Shown here piece by piece: positions 8,636 to 17,393 of a stretch of DNA of 64,000 nucleotides (its first letter is position 1; the number at the start of each line of letters is the position of its first letter). This DNA is from Pseudomonadota bacterium (GTDB taxonomy: Bacteria; Pseudomonadota; Gammaproteobacteria; Steroidobacterales; Steroidobacteraceae): NCBI GenBank assembly GCA_018241505.1, contig JAFEDS010000002.1:1-64000 (forward strand), read 5' to 3'. The position numbers and the translations under genes are program-made. The notes beneath the pieces were generated by a model that was not told the origin of the DNA, did not search any database, and saw nothing but the letters and a program-made list of their open reading frames with translations.

Positions 8636-10087
8636 TCAGGGAAGCCCTGAGTCAACGCGCGAACGGATGAGTCGGTACAGAGCGCGAATACACTGTGCCT
8701 CCGCGCCAACAGGCCGTCCGGGCCGATCCTTTGCGTTCCAGGCGTAAAGATCGATGTGCAGCCACGCGGGCGAGGCCGTCACGAAGCGCTTGAGGAACAG
8801 AGCACCGATGATCGAGCCGGCAAACGGCGCGCTGGAGACATTGCCGAGATCGGCAATCTTGCTCGTGAGCTCGTCGTCGTAGCCGGACCACAACGGCAGT
8901 GGCCAAATCGGATCGGCCTCATCCTCGGCGCTGCCGCGCAGAGCCGTCAGCAGACTCTCGTCGGTTGAAAATGCCGCCGGAATCTCGGGCCCGAGCGCCA
9001 CACGCGCAGCGCCGGTCAATGTTGCCATGTCAATCAGCAGCTCCGGCTGCTCAACATCCGCTTCGGCGAGCGCATCCGCCAGCACCAACCGTCCTTCCGC
9101 GTCCGTGTTGCCAATCTCGACCGTCAGTCCCTTTTTGGAACGCAACACATCGCCGGGTCGGTAAGAATTTCCATCCACGCTGTTTTCCACGGCGGGAATC
9201 AGGACGCGCAGTTGCACGCGCGCTTCGAGCTGCATGAGCATCTGCGCCAGTCCCAATGTGCAGGCGGCACCACCCATATCCTTTTTCATGAGCAGCATGC
9301 CCGACGAGGGTTTGATGTCCAATCCTCCGGTGTCGAAGCACACGCCTTTTCCAACGAGCGTGACTTTGCGTGCGCTGGGGTCACCCCAACGCAAATCAAT
9401 GAGCCGCGGTTGCCGGGGACTGCCCTGACCGACACCCTGGATCAGATGAAAATCGCGGGCGCGCAACTCGTCGCCCATGATGACGCTGCTGCGCGCACCA
9501 AAGCGGGCTGCGAGGTCAGTGGCGGCGGAGGCCAGTTCCCCGGGACCCATGTCGTTGGCAGGTGTGTTGATCAGATCGCGAGCGAACGAGCTGCCTGAGG
9601 CCGCGGCCTCGGCGTAGGCGCGATCCGCTTCCCGCGGCACCACCAGCACCGCGCGCTGCGCGGCCGGCTGTATGGAGCGATATCGCGTCATGCGATACGC
9701 ACCGATCAACCACCCGGTCAACAGGTGCGTGGCAGCATCGCTGCGCAGCTCATTTGCAACGTAGTAGCTGTACGCGGGCAACCGGTCCGACAGCCCAGCG
9801 ACATTCCAGAGCTTCAACTCTCCAACTGACCGCAGCGCTCCCAGTCCCACGACCGCGCCGCCTACACCGCCATCGGCATTGGGATACGCGAGTGCCCGAT
9901 GCTTCTCCGCCTGGAAGGCATGCGCGCGGACCCAGTTCGCCACGGGAGCCGATTGCTGGCTCAACCAGCGCGGAAGTTCGGACTCCGTGAGGAACCACAA
10001 CGGCAGGCTGCCTGCTTCAGTTGTCGTCAAAAGTAGTTCTTCCATGAGGCCGCAGCTTACCAATTGCGTTGACAACCCAGCACTCAT
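8636..10087 (-). CDS. Leucyl aminopeptidase family protein (peptidase M17)
   Basis: The C-terminal catalytic domain is clearly M17: VGKGVCFDTGGLDIKPSSGM supplies the first metal ligand and a catalytic Lys, DMGGAA follows, and NTDAEGRLVLADALAEAD is the family signature. It should be a cytosolic di-metal aminopeptidase removing N-terminal residues. Two starts are possible: ATG 10087 has AGGA at a short spacing and gives 483 residues; ATG 10045 gives a more typical length and begins MEELLLTTTEAG but has no clear ribosome-binding site. The upstream start would overlap the divergent ilv promoter. The N-terminal domain is shorter than in E. coli PepA, as in the PepB-like or 460-residue branch. Confidence 0.92.
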   Translation of the reverse strand: MSAGLSTQLVSCGLMEELLLTTTEAGSLPLWFLTESELPRWLSQQSAPVANWVRAHAFQAEKHRALAYPNADGGVGGAVVGLGALRSVGELKLWNVAGLSDRLPAYSYYVANELRSDAATHLLTGWLIGAYRMTRYRSIQPAAQRAVLVVPREADRAYAEAAASGSSFARDLINTPANDMGPGELASAATDLAARFGARSSVIMGDELRARDFHLIQGVGQGSPRQPRLIDLRWGDPSARKVTLVGKGVCFDTGGLDIKPSSGMLLMKKDMGGAACTLGLAQMLMQLEARVQLRVLIPAVENSVDGNSYRPGDVLRSKKGLTVEIGNTDAEGRLVLADALAEADVEQPELLIDMATLTGAARVALGPEIPAAFSTDESLLTALRGSAEDEADPIWPLPLWSGYDDELTSKIADLGNVSSAPFAGSIIGALFLKRFVTASPAWLHIDLYAWNAKDRPGRPVGAEAQCIRALYRLIRSRVDSGLP

Positions 10088-10098
10088 TGTGATCCTAT
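10069..10098 (+). promoter_or_regulatory. Candidate sigma-70 promoter of the ilv-leu leader
   Basis: A perfect -35 box TTGACA (10069-10074) is followed after 18 nt by TCCTAT (10093-10098), a weak -10 box. Transcription would start near 10105, about 40 nt before the leader-peptide ATG. The site overlaps the 5' end of the divergent aminopeptidase gene. Seen by eye only. Confidence 0.45.
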
Positions 10099-10146
10099 CG
10101 GGCAACATATTTCTTTCGCTTTTGCAGCGCACCCGCACGAGTCTCC

Positions 10147-10239
10147 ATGGCTCCCACGACAATCGGCATCGGCCTCGTACTTGTCGGACTTCCGCTCCTT
10201 CTTAGGAGCGCAAGGTGCGGGGCACTCGCGCACGCCTGA
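10147..10239 (+). CDS. ilv-leu operon leader peptide (transcription attenuator peptide)
   Basis: A 30-codon frame starts at ATG 10147 and ends at TGA 10237-10239. It begins [19 protein letters not shown]; codons 6-19 hold two Ile, two Val and six Leu, that is 10 of 14 branched-chain codons, including three Leu codons in a row (10195-10203). The tail RCGALAHA is reminiscent of the Cys-Gly-Ala end of the enterobacterial IlvL peptide. A stalled ribosome on these codons would report shortage of Leu, Val or Ile. The frame sits between a candidate promoter and a strong terminator in front of ilvC, exactly where an attenuator peptide belongs. No strong ribosome-binding site is visible. Confidence 0.85.
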   Translation: MAPTTIGIGLVLVGLPLLLRSARCGALAHA

Positions 10240-10282
10240 CAAACACCGGGCACGAGCGAGCAAGACACCAAAAACCCCGCAC
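10215..10282 (+). promoter_or_regulatory. Antiterminator pairing of the ilv-leu attenuator
   Basis: GTGCGGGG (10215-10222), inside the end of the leader-peptide frame, is the exact complement of CCCCGCAC (10275-10282), which is also the 5' arm of the terminator. The two pairings exclude each other. A ribosome stalled on the Leu codons at 10195-10203 would leave 10215-10222 free to form the antiterminator, while a ribosome reaching the stop at 10239 would cover it. This is the classical attenuation logic, inferred from base pairing only. Confidence 0.75.
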
Positions 10283-10310
10283 CGGCCGAGAGCCGATGCG
10301 GGGTTTTTTT
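10271..10310 (+). terminator. Intrinsic terminator/attenuator before ilvC
   Basis: AAAACCCCGCA (10271-10281) pairs with TGCGGGGTTTT (10297-10307), with an inner CGGC/GCCG pairing in the loop, and seven T residues run from 10304 to 10310. It is a textbook intrinsic terminator placed 43 nt upstream of the ilvC ATG on the same strand, after the leader peptide, so it should attenuate the operon rather than end another gene. Confidence 0.9.
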
Positions 10311-10352
10311 ACGTTTGGCACATCTGGCCACCGGCCACTTTGGAGAGGATCG

Positions 10353-11348
10353 ATGAAGCTGTATTCGCAGAAAGACGTCGACAAGAAAGCGCTGAAGGGT
10401 GCACGCATCGCCGTGCTCGGATATGGGAGTCAGGGCCGTGCGCATGCACTGAACCTGAGCGACAGCGGTTTCGATGTCGTCGTAGGCGTCCGCAAGGGCG
10501 GATTGGGTTGGAAGAAGGCGAAGAAGGAAGGCCTCGCCGTCGCCGAGCCGATTGACGCTGTCGCCAACGCCGACCTGGTTGCGATGCTCGTACCCGACAT
10601 GGCACAAAAGTCCGTCTATGAGAGCGTAGAAAAGAGCCTCAAGAAAGGTGCGACGCTGCTGTTCGCGCACGGCTTCAACGTCCACTTCAAGCAGATCAAG
10701 CCGCGTAAGGATCTGGACGTGTCATTGATCGCCCCAAAGGGTCCCGGCGATCTCGTCCGCCGCCAATACCAGCAGGGACGCGGCGTGCCGTGTCTGATTG
10801 CTGTTGCCCAGGATGCAACCGGTAAAGCCCATGCAAAGGCGCTCGCGTACGCTCACGGAATCGGTGGCACGCGCGGCGGCGTTCTCGACACGACCTTTGC
10901 CGAGGAAACGGAGACGGATCTGTTCGGCGAACAGGCCGTGCTGTGCGGTGGCGCCACCGAGCTGGTGGTGAAGGGCTTCGAGACACTGGTGGAAGCTGGC
11001 TATCAGCCGGAAGTCGCCTACTACGAGTGCATGCATGAGCTGAAGCTGATCGTGGACCTGCTCCACGAAGGCGGCCTCACAAAAATGCACGAGTTCATTA
11101 GCGAGACCGCCAAGTACGGCGACCTCACTCGGGGCCCGCGGGTCGTGACCGACCGCACCAAGAAGGAAATGCGCAAGATTCTCAAGGAAGTGCAGACCGG
11201 CAAATTCGCCAGGCAGTGGATTGAGGAGAACGCGAGCGGCCGCAAGGGCTACGACAAGCTGCTGAAGCAGGATACGAACCGCCAGATCGAGAAGGTCGGC
11301 GCCGAGCTGCGTGCCCGCATGCCCTGGCTGAACGATCGGCGCGCGTAA
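10353..11348 (+). CDS. ilvC: Ketol-acid reductoisomerase (NADP+)
   Basis: From ATG 10353, with GGAGAGG a few bases upstream, the product has 331 residues, the class I length. It begins [20 protein letters not shown] and shows the Rossmann motif [13 protein letters not shown]. The C-terminal knotted domain has the catalytic cluster ([18 protein letters not shown], then [15 protein letters not shown]). The enzyme rearranges and reduces acetolactate and acetohydroxybutyrate on the way to Val, Leu and Ile. It is the first structural gene after the attenuator. Upstream in-frame starts would read through the terminator and are rejected. The acetolactate synthase genes, often found between ilvC and leuA, are absent here. 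Confidence 0.97.
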   Translation: MKLYSQKDVDKKALKGARIAVLGYGSQGRAHALNLSDSGFDVVVGVRKGGLGWKKAKKEGLAVAEPIDAVANADLVAMLVPDMAQKSVYESVEKSLKKGATLLFAHGFNVHFKQIKPRKDLDVSLIAPKGPGDLVRRQYQQGRGVPCLIAVAQDATGKAHAKALAYAHGIGGTRGGVLDTTFAEETETDLFGEQAVLCGGATELVVKGFETLVEAGYQPEVAYYECMHELKLIVDLLHEGGLTKMHEFISETAKYGDLTRGPRVVTDRTKKEMRKILKEVQTGKFARQWIEENASGRKGYDKLLKQDTNRQIEKVGAELRARMPWLNDRRA

Positions 11349-11394
11349 CACGGAGCGTTGAGACGGACAAGGATCGTCCACTAAGGAGAAGGCT

Positions 11395-12960
11395 ATGGTT
11401 ACCCATCCAGACCGGGTTTTGATATTTGACACCACCTTGCGTGACGGCGAGCAATCGCCGGGCTGCAGCATGACCCAACCTGAGAAGTTGCGTGTTGCGC
11501 GCGCGCTTGCGGATCTCGGTGTGGATGTCATCGAGGCCGGATTCCCCGCGGCCTCGCGGGGGGACTGGGAATCGGTCAATGCGGTGGCGCGCGAGGTGCA
11601 GGGTTCGATCATCTGCGGTCTCGCGCGCTGCAACCGGGAGGACATCCAGCTCGCGGCGAAAGCCCTGCGCCCTGCTCCCCAACACCGCATTCACGTGTTC
11701 CTGGCGACCAGCGCCATCCACCGGCAGTACAAGCTCAACATGGCCCAGGAGGAAATTCTCCGCACGGCCATCGAGGGCGTGAAGCTGGCGCGCGAGTTGT
11801 GTGAAGACGTGGAATTCTCACCCGAGGATGCGTCCCGCACCGAGTTGGAGTTCCTGGCCCAGGTGGTGGAGTCCGCCATCGAGGCCGGAGCCAGCACCGT
11901 GAATATTCCGGATACCGTGGGGTACACCGTCCCGGATGAGTTTGCCGAGCTGTTCCGCTACTTGCGCAAGAACGTGCGCGGTATCGACAAAATCCGGCTG
12001 TCCGTACACTGTCACGACGATCTGGGAATGGCCGTGGCCAACAGCCTGACGGCGGTCGTGGCGGGAGCCCGCCAGATCGAGTGCACCATCAACGGGATCG
12101 GCGAGCGCGCCGGCAATTGCTCGCTCGAGGAAGTGGTCATGGCATTGAAGACCCGTGAGGCGTTCTTCAATGTGCGCACGCGGATTCAGACCACCCGCCT
12201 CTACCCCACGTCGCGGTTGGTCTCCAGCATAACCGGCATGCCCATCCCGCGTAACAAGGCGGTGGTGGGCGAGAATGCCTTTGCCCATGAGGCGGGCATT
12301 CATCAGCACGGCATGATGAAACATCACTCAACGTACGAGATCCTTCGTCCGGAGGACGTGGGGCTGTCACGCAGTCACCTGGTACTCGGTAAGCACAGCG
12401 GCCGTCACGCCTTCCGCGATCGGGTGAAGGAGCTGGGCTTCGAGCTCGACGAGCTGGAATTCAATCGGGTGTTCGAGGAATTCAAGGCGCTCGCCGACAA
12501 GAAGAAAGAGCTGTTCGACGGCGATATCGAGGCTCTGGTGCTGCGCGCGGAAGGCACGGCCAGCGGGCCCTGGAGCCTGTTGGATCTGAAAACCATCGCC
12601 GACAGCAAGTCACCCGCTGCCGCCACCGTCCGCCTGCAGCACGCGGATGGCCGGACCGTCGAGCGGGACGCGGCAGGCGATGGCCCGGTGGATGCGGCCT
12701 TCAAGGCCATTGAAGCCGCCACGGGAGTCAATCTCATGCTGCGGAAGTTCGAAGTGCGCGGCGTCTCCGAAGGCGAAGATGCGCAAGGTGAAGCGGTCAT
12801 CTACGTTGAATACAACCAACGCAGCTATCGCGGCTCGAGTGTCAGCACCAACATCGTCGAGTCCAGCACCAAGGCGTTTCTCGAAGTAATCAATCGCATC
12901 GAAGTATCACAGACGGGCATGCGGACCGGTGCGGCACGTGTCGCTCAGGAAGCTGTTTAG
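11395..12960 (+). CDS. leuA: 2-isopropylmalate synthase
   Basis: The 521-residue product has the HMGL-like TIM barrel with the opening motif FDTTLRDGEQSPGCSM, then NIPDTVGYTVPDEFAELFRY and the second signature HCHDDLGMAVANSL with metal-binding His residues. The C-terminal LeuA dimer domain (about 390-521), ending near RGSSVSTNIVESS, is the leucine-feedback domain. It condenses acetyl-CoA with 2-oxoisovalerate, the first step of leucine synthesis. AAGGAGAAG precedes ATG 11395. It follows ilvC by 46 nt and leuC by 15 nt, all in one operon. Confidence 0.97.
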   Translation: MVTHPDRVLIFDTTLRDGEQSPGCSMTQPEKLRVARALADLGVDVIEAGFPAASRGDWESVNAVAREVQGSIICGLARCNREDIQLAAKALRPAPQHRIHVFLATSAIHRQYKLNMAQEEILRTAIEGVKLARELCEDVEFSPEDASRTELEFLAQVVESAIEAGASTVNIPDTVGYTVPDEFAELFRYLRKNVRGIDKIRLSVHCHDDLGMAVANSLTAVVAGARQIECTINGIGERAGNCSLEEVVMALKTREAFFNVRTRIQTTRLYPTSRLVSSITGMPIPRNKAVVGENAFAHEAGIHQHGMMKHHSTYEILRPEDVGLSRSHLVLGKHSGRHAFRDRVKELGFELDELEFNRVFEEFKALADKKKELFDGDIEALVLRAEGTASGPWSLLDLKTIADSKSPAAATVRLQHADGRTVERDAAGDGPVDAAFKAIEAATGVNLMLRKFEVRGVSEGEDAQGEAVIYVEYNQRSYRGSSVSTNIVESSTKAFLEVINRIEVSQTGMRTGAARVAQEAV

Positions 12961-12975
12961 AGGGTGAGGCAGACC

Positions 12976-14385
12976 ATGGCTAAGACTCCACAGACGATGT
13001 TCGAGAAGGTCTGGCGTCAACACGAGGTGCTTGCCGAAACGGCCGACACTCCCGCCGTGTTGTACATCGACCTGCACTTGATCCACGAAGTCACTTCGCC
13101 ACAGGCGTTTGCGGTCCTTCGTCAGCGCGGCCTGCCCGTGCGGCGGCTGGATCGCACGCTGGCCACCATGGATCACTCGACGCCGACCCGCACCGAACAG
13201 ATCTTCGGGGGCGCTCCCATCTCGATCGAATCGGCAGCAAAGCAGGTTCGCGAGCTCGAGAACAACTGTGCGCAGTTTGGGGTCGAGCTACTGGGTCTGC
13301 GACACGACCAGCGTGGCATCGTGCACATCATTGGGCCCGAGCTGGGCATCACCCAGCCGGGCAAGACGGTGGTCTGCGGCGACAGTCATACGAGTACCCA
13401 CGGCGCTTTAGGGGCCTTGGCATTTGGTATCGGCACGACAGAAGTCGGTCACGTCCTGGCAACCCAGTGCCTGTTGCAGCGTAAGCCGCGGACCTTGGCG
13501 TTGAACGTGTCGGGGCGCTTGCGGCCGGGAGTAACAGCCAAGGACCTGATCCTCGCGATCATCGGCAAGATCGGTGTCGGCGGCGGGACGGGCTATGTCA
13601 TCGAGTACCGTGGCGAGACCATTCGGGGTCTCGACATGGACGAGCGCATGACCATTTGCAACATGTCGATTGAAGCCGGGGCGCGCGCGGGCATGATTGC
13701 CCCCGACGAGACGACTTATCGGTATCTCGCCGGCCGGCCTCGGGCGCCGCAAGGCGAAGCTTGGGAGCGCGCGGTCGAGCAATGGCGCCAACTGCCGACC
13801 GACGGCGGCGCGAAGTTCGACAGGGAGATCGACATCGCGGCTGACGCTCTCGAACCCATGATCACGTACGGCACGAACCCGGGCATGGTCATTCCAATCA
13901 GCTCATCGATTCCCACACGCGCGAACGATGCCGTGTTCAGCAAGTCGCTTGCGTACATGGGTTTCGAGGCGGGTGCGCCAATCAAGGATCAACCAGTCAA
14001 CGTGGTGTTTGTCGGTAGTTGCACCAACGGCCGCATCTCGGACCTGCGAAGTGCCGCCAATGTGCTGCGCGGACGAAAAGTCGCCAAGGGCGTTCAGATG
14101 CTCGTCATTCCCGGGTCACAGCAGGTGAAGAAGGAAGCGGAAGCCGAAGGACTCCACCAGGTCTTCATTGAGGCGGGAGCGGAATGGCGTGAGTCCGGGT
14201 GCTCGATGTGCCTCGGAATGAATGGCGACCTCGTGCCGAAGGGGCAGTATTCGGTGAGTACGAGTAATCGCAATTTTGAGGGTCGCCAGGGTATCGGTGC
14301 GCGGACGCTGCTCGCGAGTCCTTTGACTGCGGCCGCGAGTGCGGTTCGCGGCCGTGTAACCGATCCACGGGAGTTGCTGTCATGA
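12976..14385 (+). CDS. leuC: 3-isopropylmalate dehydratase large subunit
   Basis: The 469-residue product matches LeuC in length and motifs: [19 protein letters not shown], the aconitase [4Fe-4S] ligands in [19 protein letters not shown] and [10 protein letters not shown], and [20 protein letters not shown]. With LeuD it isomerises 2-isopropylmalate to 3-isopropylmalate in the cytoplasm. ATG 12976 is chosen because [13 protein letters not shown] is the conserved opening; an in-frame GTG 12 nt upstream lacks support. The stop overlaps leuD by ATGA, so LeuC and LeuD are translationally coupled. Confidence 0.97.
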   Translation: MAKTPQTMFEKVWRQHEVLAETADTPAVLYIDLHLIHEVTSPQAFAVLRQRGLPVRRLDRTLATMDHSTPTRTEQIFGGAPISIESAAKQVRELENNCAQFGVELLGLRHDQRGIVHIIGPELGITQPGKTVVCGDSHTSTHGALGALAFGIGTTEVGHVLATQCLLQRKPRTLALNVSGRLRPGVTAKDLILAIIGKIGVGGGTGYVIEYRGETIRGLDMDERMTICNMSIEAGARAGMIAPDETTYRYLAGRPRAPQGEAWERAVEQWRQLPTDGGAKFDREIDIAADALEPMITYGTNPGMVIPISSSIPTRANDAVFSKSLAYMGFEAGAPIKDQPVNVVFVGSCTNGRISDLRSAANVLRGRKVAKGVQMLVIPGSQQVKKEAEAEGLHQVFIEAGAEWRESGCSMCLGMNGDLVPKGQYSVSTSNRNFEGRQGIGARTLLASPLTAAASAVRGRVTDPRELLS

Positions 14386-14960
14386 AGCCGGTACAGACTT
14401 TTTCATCGCGGACGGTGGTCATGCCGTCGAGCAACATCGATACCGACCAGATCATCCCGGCGCGCTTTCTCACTACTACGACCCGCGAAGGCTTGGGCCG
14501 CTCGCTGTTTGCCGACTGGCGTTATGACGCGCAGGGCACGCCGAAGGCCGATTTCGTCCTGAATCGCCCCGAGGCGCGCGGCTGCGGCATTCTGGTGGCC
14601 GGTCGCAACTTCGGCTGCGGCTCATCGCGGGAGCATGCGCCCTGGGCCTTGTTGGATCATGGCTTCCAGGCAGTGATCAGCACCGAAATTGCCGACATTT
14701 TCCGCAACAACTCCTTGAAGAACGGCTTCCTGCCCATTGTGGTCGATCAGGCCACCAGCGACTGGCTGCTTGCCAATCCGGGCGTGGAAGTCAGCGTCAA
14801 CGTCGAGGACACGAGCCTCACGCTTCCCAATGGCACGCGCGTGAAGTTTCCTCTGGAGGCGTTCTCGCGCTATTGCCTGCTGAACGGCGTGGATGAGCTC
14901 GGCTTCCTGTTGGATCGTGGCGCGCAGATTGAAGCGTACGAGCGGCAACGACAGATATGA
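14382..14960 (+). CDS. leuD: 3-isopropylmalate dehydratase small subunit
   Basis: This 192-residue protein is the swivelling domain partner of LeuC. It contains [15 protein letters not shown] near residue 20 and the substrate loop [20 protein letters not shown], both hallmarks of LeuD. It overlaps leuC at the start and leuB at the end by 4 nt each (ATGA), typical of tightly coupled operon genes making complex partners. Confidence 0.97.
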   Translation: MKPVQTFSSRTVVMPSSNIDTDQIIPARFLTTTTREGLGRSLFADWRYDAQGTPKADFVLNRPEARGCGILVAGRNFGCGSSREHAPWALLDHGFQAVISTEIADIFRNNSLKNGFLPIVVDQATSDWLLANPGVEVSVNVEDTSLTLPNGTRVKFPLEAFSRYCLLNGVDELGFLLDRGAQIEAYERQRQI

Positions 14961-16024
14961 AGGCACAGATTGCTGTTCTGGAGGGCGATGGCATCGGACC
15001 TGAGGTCGTTGCCGAGGGACTGCGGTGTCTACACGGCATCGGTAGCGCCTTTGGGCATGAGTTTGCAGCTACGCCCTTCGCATTTGGCGGCGCGGCGATT
15101 GATGCCACCGGGGACCCCCTCCCCGCCGACACACTGAAAGGGTGTCTCGAAGCCGATGCCGTTCTGCTCGGCGCCATTGGCGGGCCGAAATGGTCGGCGC
15201 CGGATGCGAAAGTGCGCCCGGAACAAGGACTGCTGCGACTTCGAAAAGAGTTGGGCGTGTACGCCAATCTTCGGCCCGTGAAGCTCCACCCTTGCCTGGT
15301 GGGCGCGTCTACCTTGAAGCCGGAAGTGTTGGCCAGCGTCGATCTCGTCTTCGTTCGCGAGCTCACCGGTGGAATCTATTTCGGCGAAAAACGCCGGGAC
15401 GCGAACGTCGCGGTCGATGTTTGCACTTACTCGGTAGCGGAAGTTGAGCGCATCACTCGCGTTGCGGCGCGACTCGCGCGGCAGCGCCGTCGCAAGCTCA
15501 CTTCTATCGATAAGTCGAATGTTCTCGAGACTTCGCGGTTGTGGCGTGAGGTGACGAGCCGGGTGATGAAGTCGGAGTTCGCGGATGTTGCGCTCGACCA
15601 CGTGTTGGTAGATGCCGCGGCCATGCATTTGATTCGCCGCCCGAGCGACTTCGACGTGCTCGTGACGGAGAACATGTTTGGGGACATCCTGACGGATGAA
15701 GCCTCAATGTTGGCTGGATCGTTGGGACTGCTGCCCTCCGCTTCGCTCGGGGATGCCAAGCGCGGCCTGTACGAGCCGATTCACGGCTCGGCGCCCGATA
15801 TTGCCGGCCGGGGAATCGCCAACCCCGTCGGGACGATTCTGAGCTTGGCGCTGCTGCTGCGGCATTCGCTGGAGTTGGTGAAGGAGGCGGATGCCCTGGA
15901 GGCGGCTGTTGGGCGCGCCCTGGAGAGCGGGGCTCGGACGCCTGATATTGCCGCCAAGGGCGAGAAGACGGTCAGCACCCGAGCGATGGGTGATGCTGTG
16001 CTCGCGGAGTTGAAGCGGGGCTAG
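14957..16024 (+). CDS. leuB: 3-isopropylmalate dehydrogenase
   Basis: A 355-residue NAD-dependent beta-decarboxylating dehydrogenase. The opening [17 protein letters not shown], the mid-protein [12 protein letters not shown] and the metal-site signature [20 protein letters not shown] identify LeuB within the isocitrate/isopropylmalate family. It oxidises and decarboxylates 3-isopropylmalate to 2-oxoisocaproate. It is the last gene of the ilvC-leuACDB operon and ends 175 nt before the convergent metB gene; a perfect 9-bp stem lies between them. Confidence 0.97.
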   Translation: MKAQIAVLEGDGIGPEVVAEGLRCLHGIGSAFGHEFAATPFAFGGAAIDATGDPLPADTLKGCLEADAVLLGAIGGPKWSAPDAKVRPEQGLLRLRKELGVYANLRPVKLHPCLVGASTLKPEVLASVDLVFVRELTGGIYFGEKRRDANVAVDVCTYSVAEVERITRVAARLARQRRRKLTSIDKSNVLETSRLWREVTSRVMKSEFADVALDHVLVDAAAMHLIRRPSDFDVLVTENMFGDILTDEASMLAGSLGLLPSASLGDAKRGLYEPIHGSAPDIAGRGIANPVGTILSLALLLRHSLELVKEADALEAAVGRALESGARTPDIAAKGEKTVSTRAMGDAVLAELKRG

Positions 16025-16149
16025 GCCGCATGGTGGCGGCGGAGCGGCGCTCACCGGGGACGCGCTGGGCGTGCGCAGGCTGCTGGTGGACCGGTCCCAC
16101 GCGGCGCCATAACAAGCGTCTGGCGAGCGCCCCACGGGCGACGGCGCCA

Positions 16150-16183
16150 GGCGCGTCACCGACGGATGGCCAGATGACGCGCC
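16150..16183. terminator. Hairpin between convergent leuB and metB
   Basis: GGCGCGTCA (16150-16158) and TGACGCGCC (16175-16183) form a perfect 9-bp stem with a 16-nt loop. It lies between two convergent operons and ends 16 nt before the metB stop. No T-tract is seen, so this may be a bidirectional, possibly Rho-assisted, terminator. Confidence 0.45.
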
Positions 16184-16199
16184 CTACTTCGCTTTCGCG

Positions 16200-17393
16200 T
16201 CAGCCGTTGGCGGCCTTTGGCACGGACTCCAACGCCCGTGCCACACGGTCGAGGCCAGCGGCCAGATCCCGCTGCAGGTCTTCCAGCGCCTCAATACCCA
16301 CTGACAGACGGATCAACCCATCCGCCAATCCAGCCTTCTGCCTTGCCACCGGATCCATCGCGGCATGTGTCATCGTGGCGGGATGGGCGACCAGGCTTTC
16401 AACGCCACCGAGTGACTCGGCCAACGAGAAGCACTGCAGATCGCACACAAACTCTCTGACGGCGTCATGGCCGCCTTCCAATTCGAGCGTCACGATCGCG
16501 CCATAGCCGCGCTGCTGGCGACGTGCGATCTCATGGCCCGGATGGCTGGGCAATCCCGGGTAGTAGACTTTCTTGACGTTCGGCTGTTGCTGCAGCCATT
16601 GCGCCAAAGCCAAGGAATTGCGTCCGTGGTGATCGAGCCGCGCATGCAGCGTTCGCAAACCCCGCAGGGTCATGAAGCTGTCAAACGGCGCACCGGTCAC
16701 GCCGAGGCAGTTCGCCCACCAGACCAACTGTTCATGAAGCGCCTTGTCTTTCGCTACAACCGCGCCGCCGACCACGTCGCTGTGACCGTTCAGGTACTTC
16801 GTCGTGGAATGGAGCACGAGATCGGCTCCCAGTGAAAGCGGTAGCTGCCAGGCGGGCGACAGAAAGGTGTTGTCGACAACGACAATCGCGCCTGCGGCAC
16901 GACCCCACGCTGCGAACTTCTCAATGTCAGTGATTCGCAGAAGCGGGTTGCTCGGCGTCTCGATCCACAGCAGGTTGGTCGGCTTTGAGAGCGCAGCGCG
17001 CACTGCCACCTCGTCACCAAAGTTGATGAACTCGACCTGCCGCTCGCCACGCTTCCGCCACGCTTCAAACAGGCGATAAGTGCCACCGTAACAGTCGTGT
17101 GGCGCAATGATGCGTCCGCCGGCGGGAATCAAGTAGCCGACCAGAGTGATCGCGGCCATTCCGGTGGCCGTAACGACTCCACCAACACCCCCTTCCAACT
17201 CAGCGATGGCTGAGCCAAGCAGGTCGCGCGTCGGATTTCCCGAGCGGGTGTAGTCGTAGCTGCGTTTCTCGCCGAAGCACTTAAATGCAAACGTCGAGGT
17301 CAGGTGAAGCGGCGGCACTACGGCGCCGGTGGATTCATCACATTCCAGGCCTGCACGAACGGTCTGGGTAATCTGGCTGGGGCGGTTGCTCAC
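16200..17393 (-). CDS. metB: Cystathionine gamma-synthase / O-succinylhomoserine sulfhydrylase-type PLP enzyme
   Basis: A 397-residue member of the Cys/Met metabolism PLP family. The Schiff-base Lys is K199 in HSTTKYLNGHSDVVGGA, and YTRSGNPTRDLL contributes to the cofactor pocket. These enzymes replace the acyl group of O-acylhomoserine with cysteine (MetB) or sulfide (MetZ/MetY). The sequence alone does not separate the two outcomes. It overlaps metX by 4 nt (ATGA), so acyl-donor synthesis and use are coupled. Both genes lie under the SAM riboswitch upstream. Confidence 0.9.
   Translation of the reverse strand: MSNRPSQITQTVRAGLECDESTGAVVPPLHLTSTFAFKCFGEKRSYDYTRSGNPTRDLLGSAIAELEGGVGGVVTATGMAAITLVGYLIPAGGRIIAPHDCYGGTYRLFEAWRKRGERQVEFINFGDEVAVRAALSKPTNLLWIETPSNPLLRITDIEKFAAWGRAAGAIVVVDNTFLSPAWQLPLSLGADLVLHSTTKYLNGHSDVVGGAVVAKDKALHEQLVWWANCLGVTGAPFDSFMTLRGLRTLHARLDHHGRNSLALAQWLQQQPNVKKVYYPGLPSHPGHEIARRQQRGYGAIVTLELEGGHDAVREFVCDLQCFSLAESLGGVESLVAHPATMTHAAMDPVARQKAGLADGLIRLSVGIEALEDLQRDLAAGLDRVARALESVPKAANG

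Noticed and set aside
10215-11348. ilvC starting upstream at GTG 10215
   Set aside because: The extension reads through the attenuator terminator; ATG 10353 has a good ribosome-binding site and the conserved opening.
16030-16506. Plus-strand frame of 158 residues opposite the end of metB
   Set aside because: Mostly antisense to metB, Arg/Ser/Pro-rich and without motifs.
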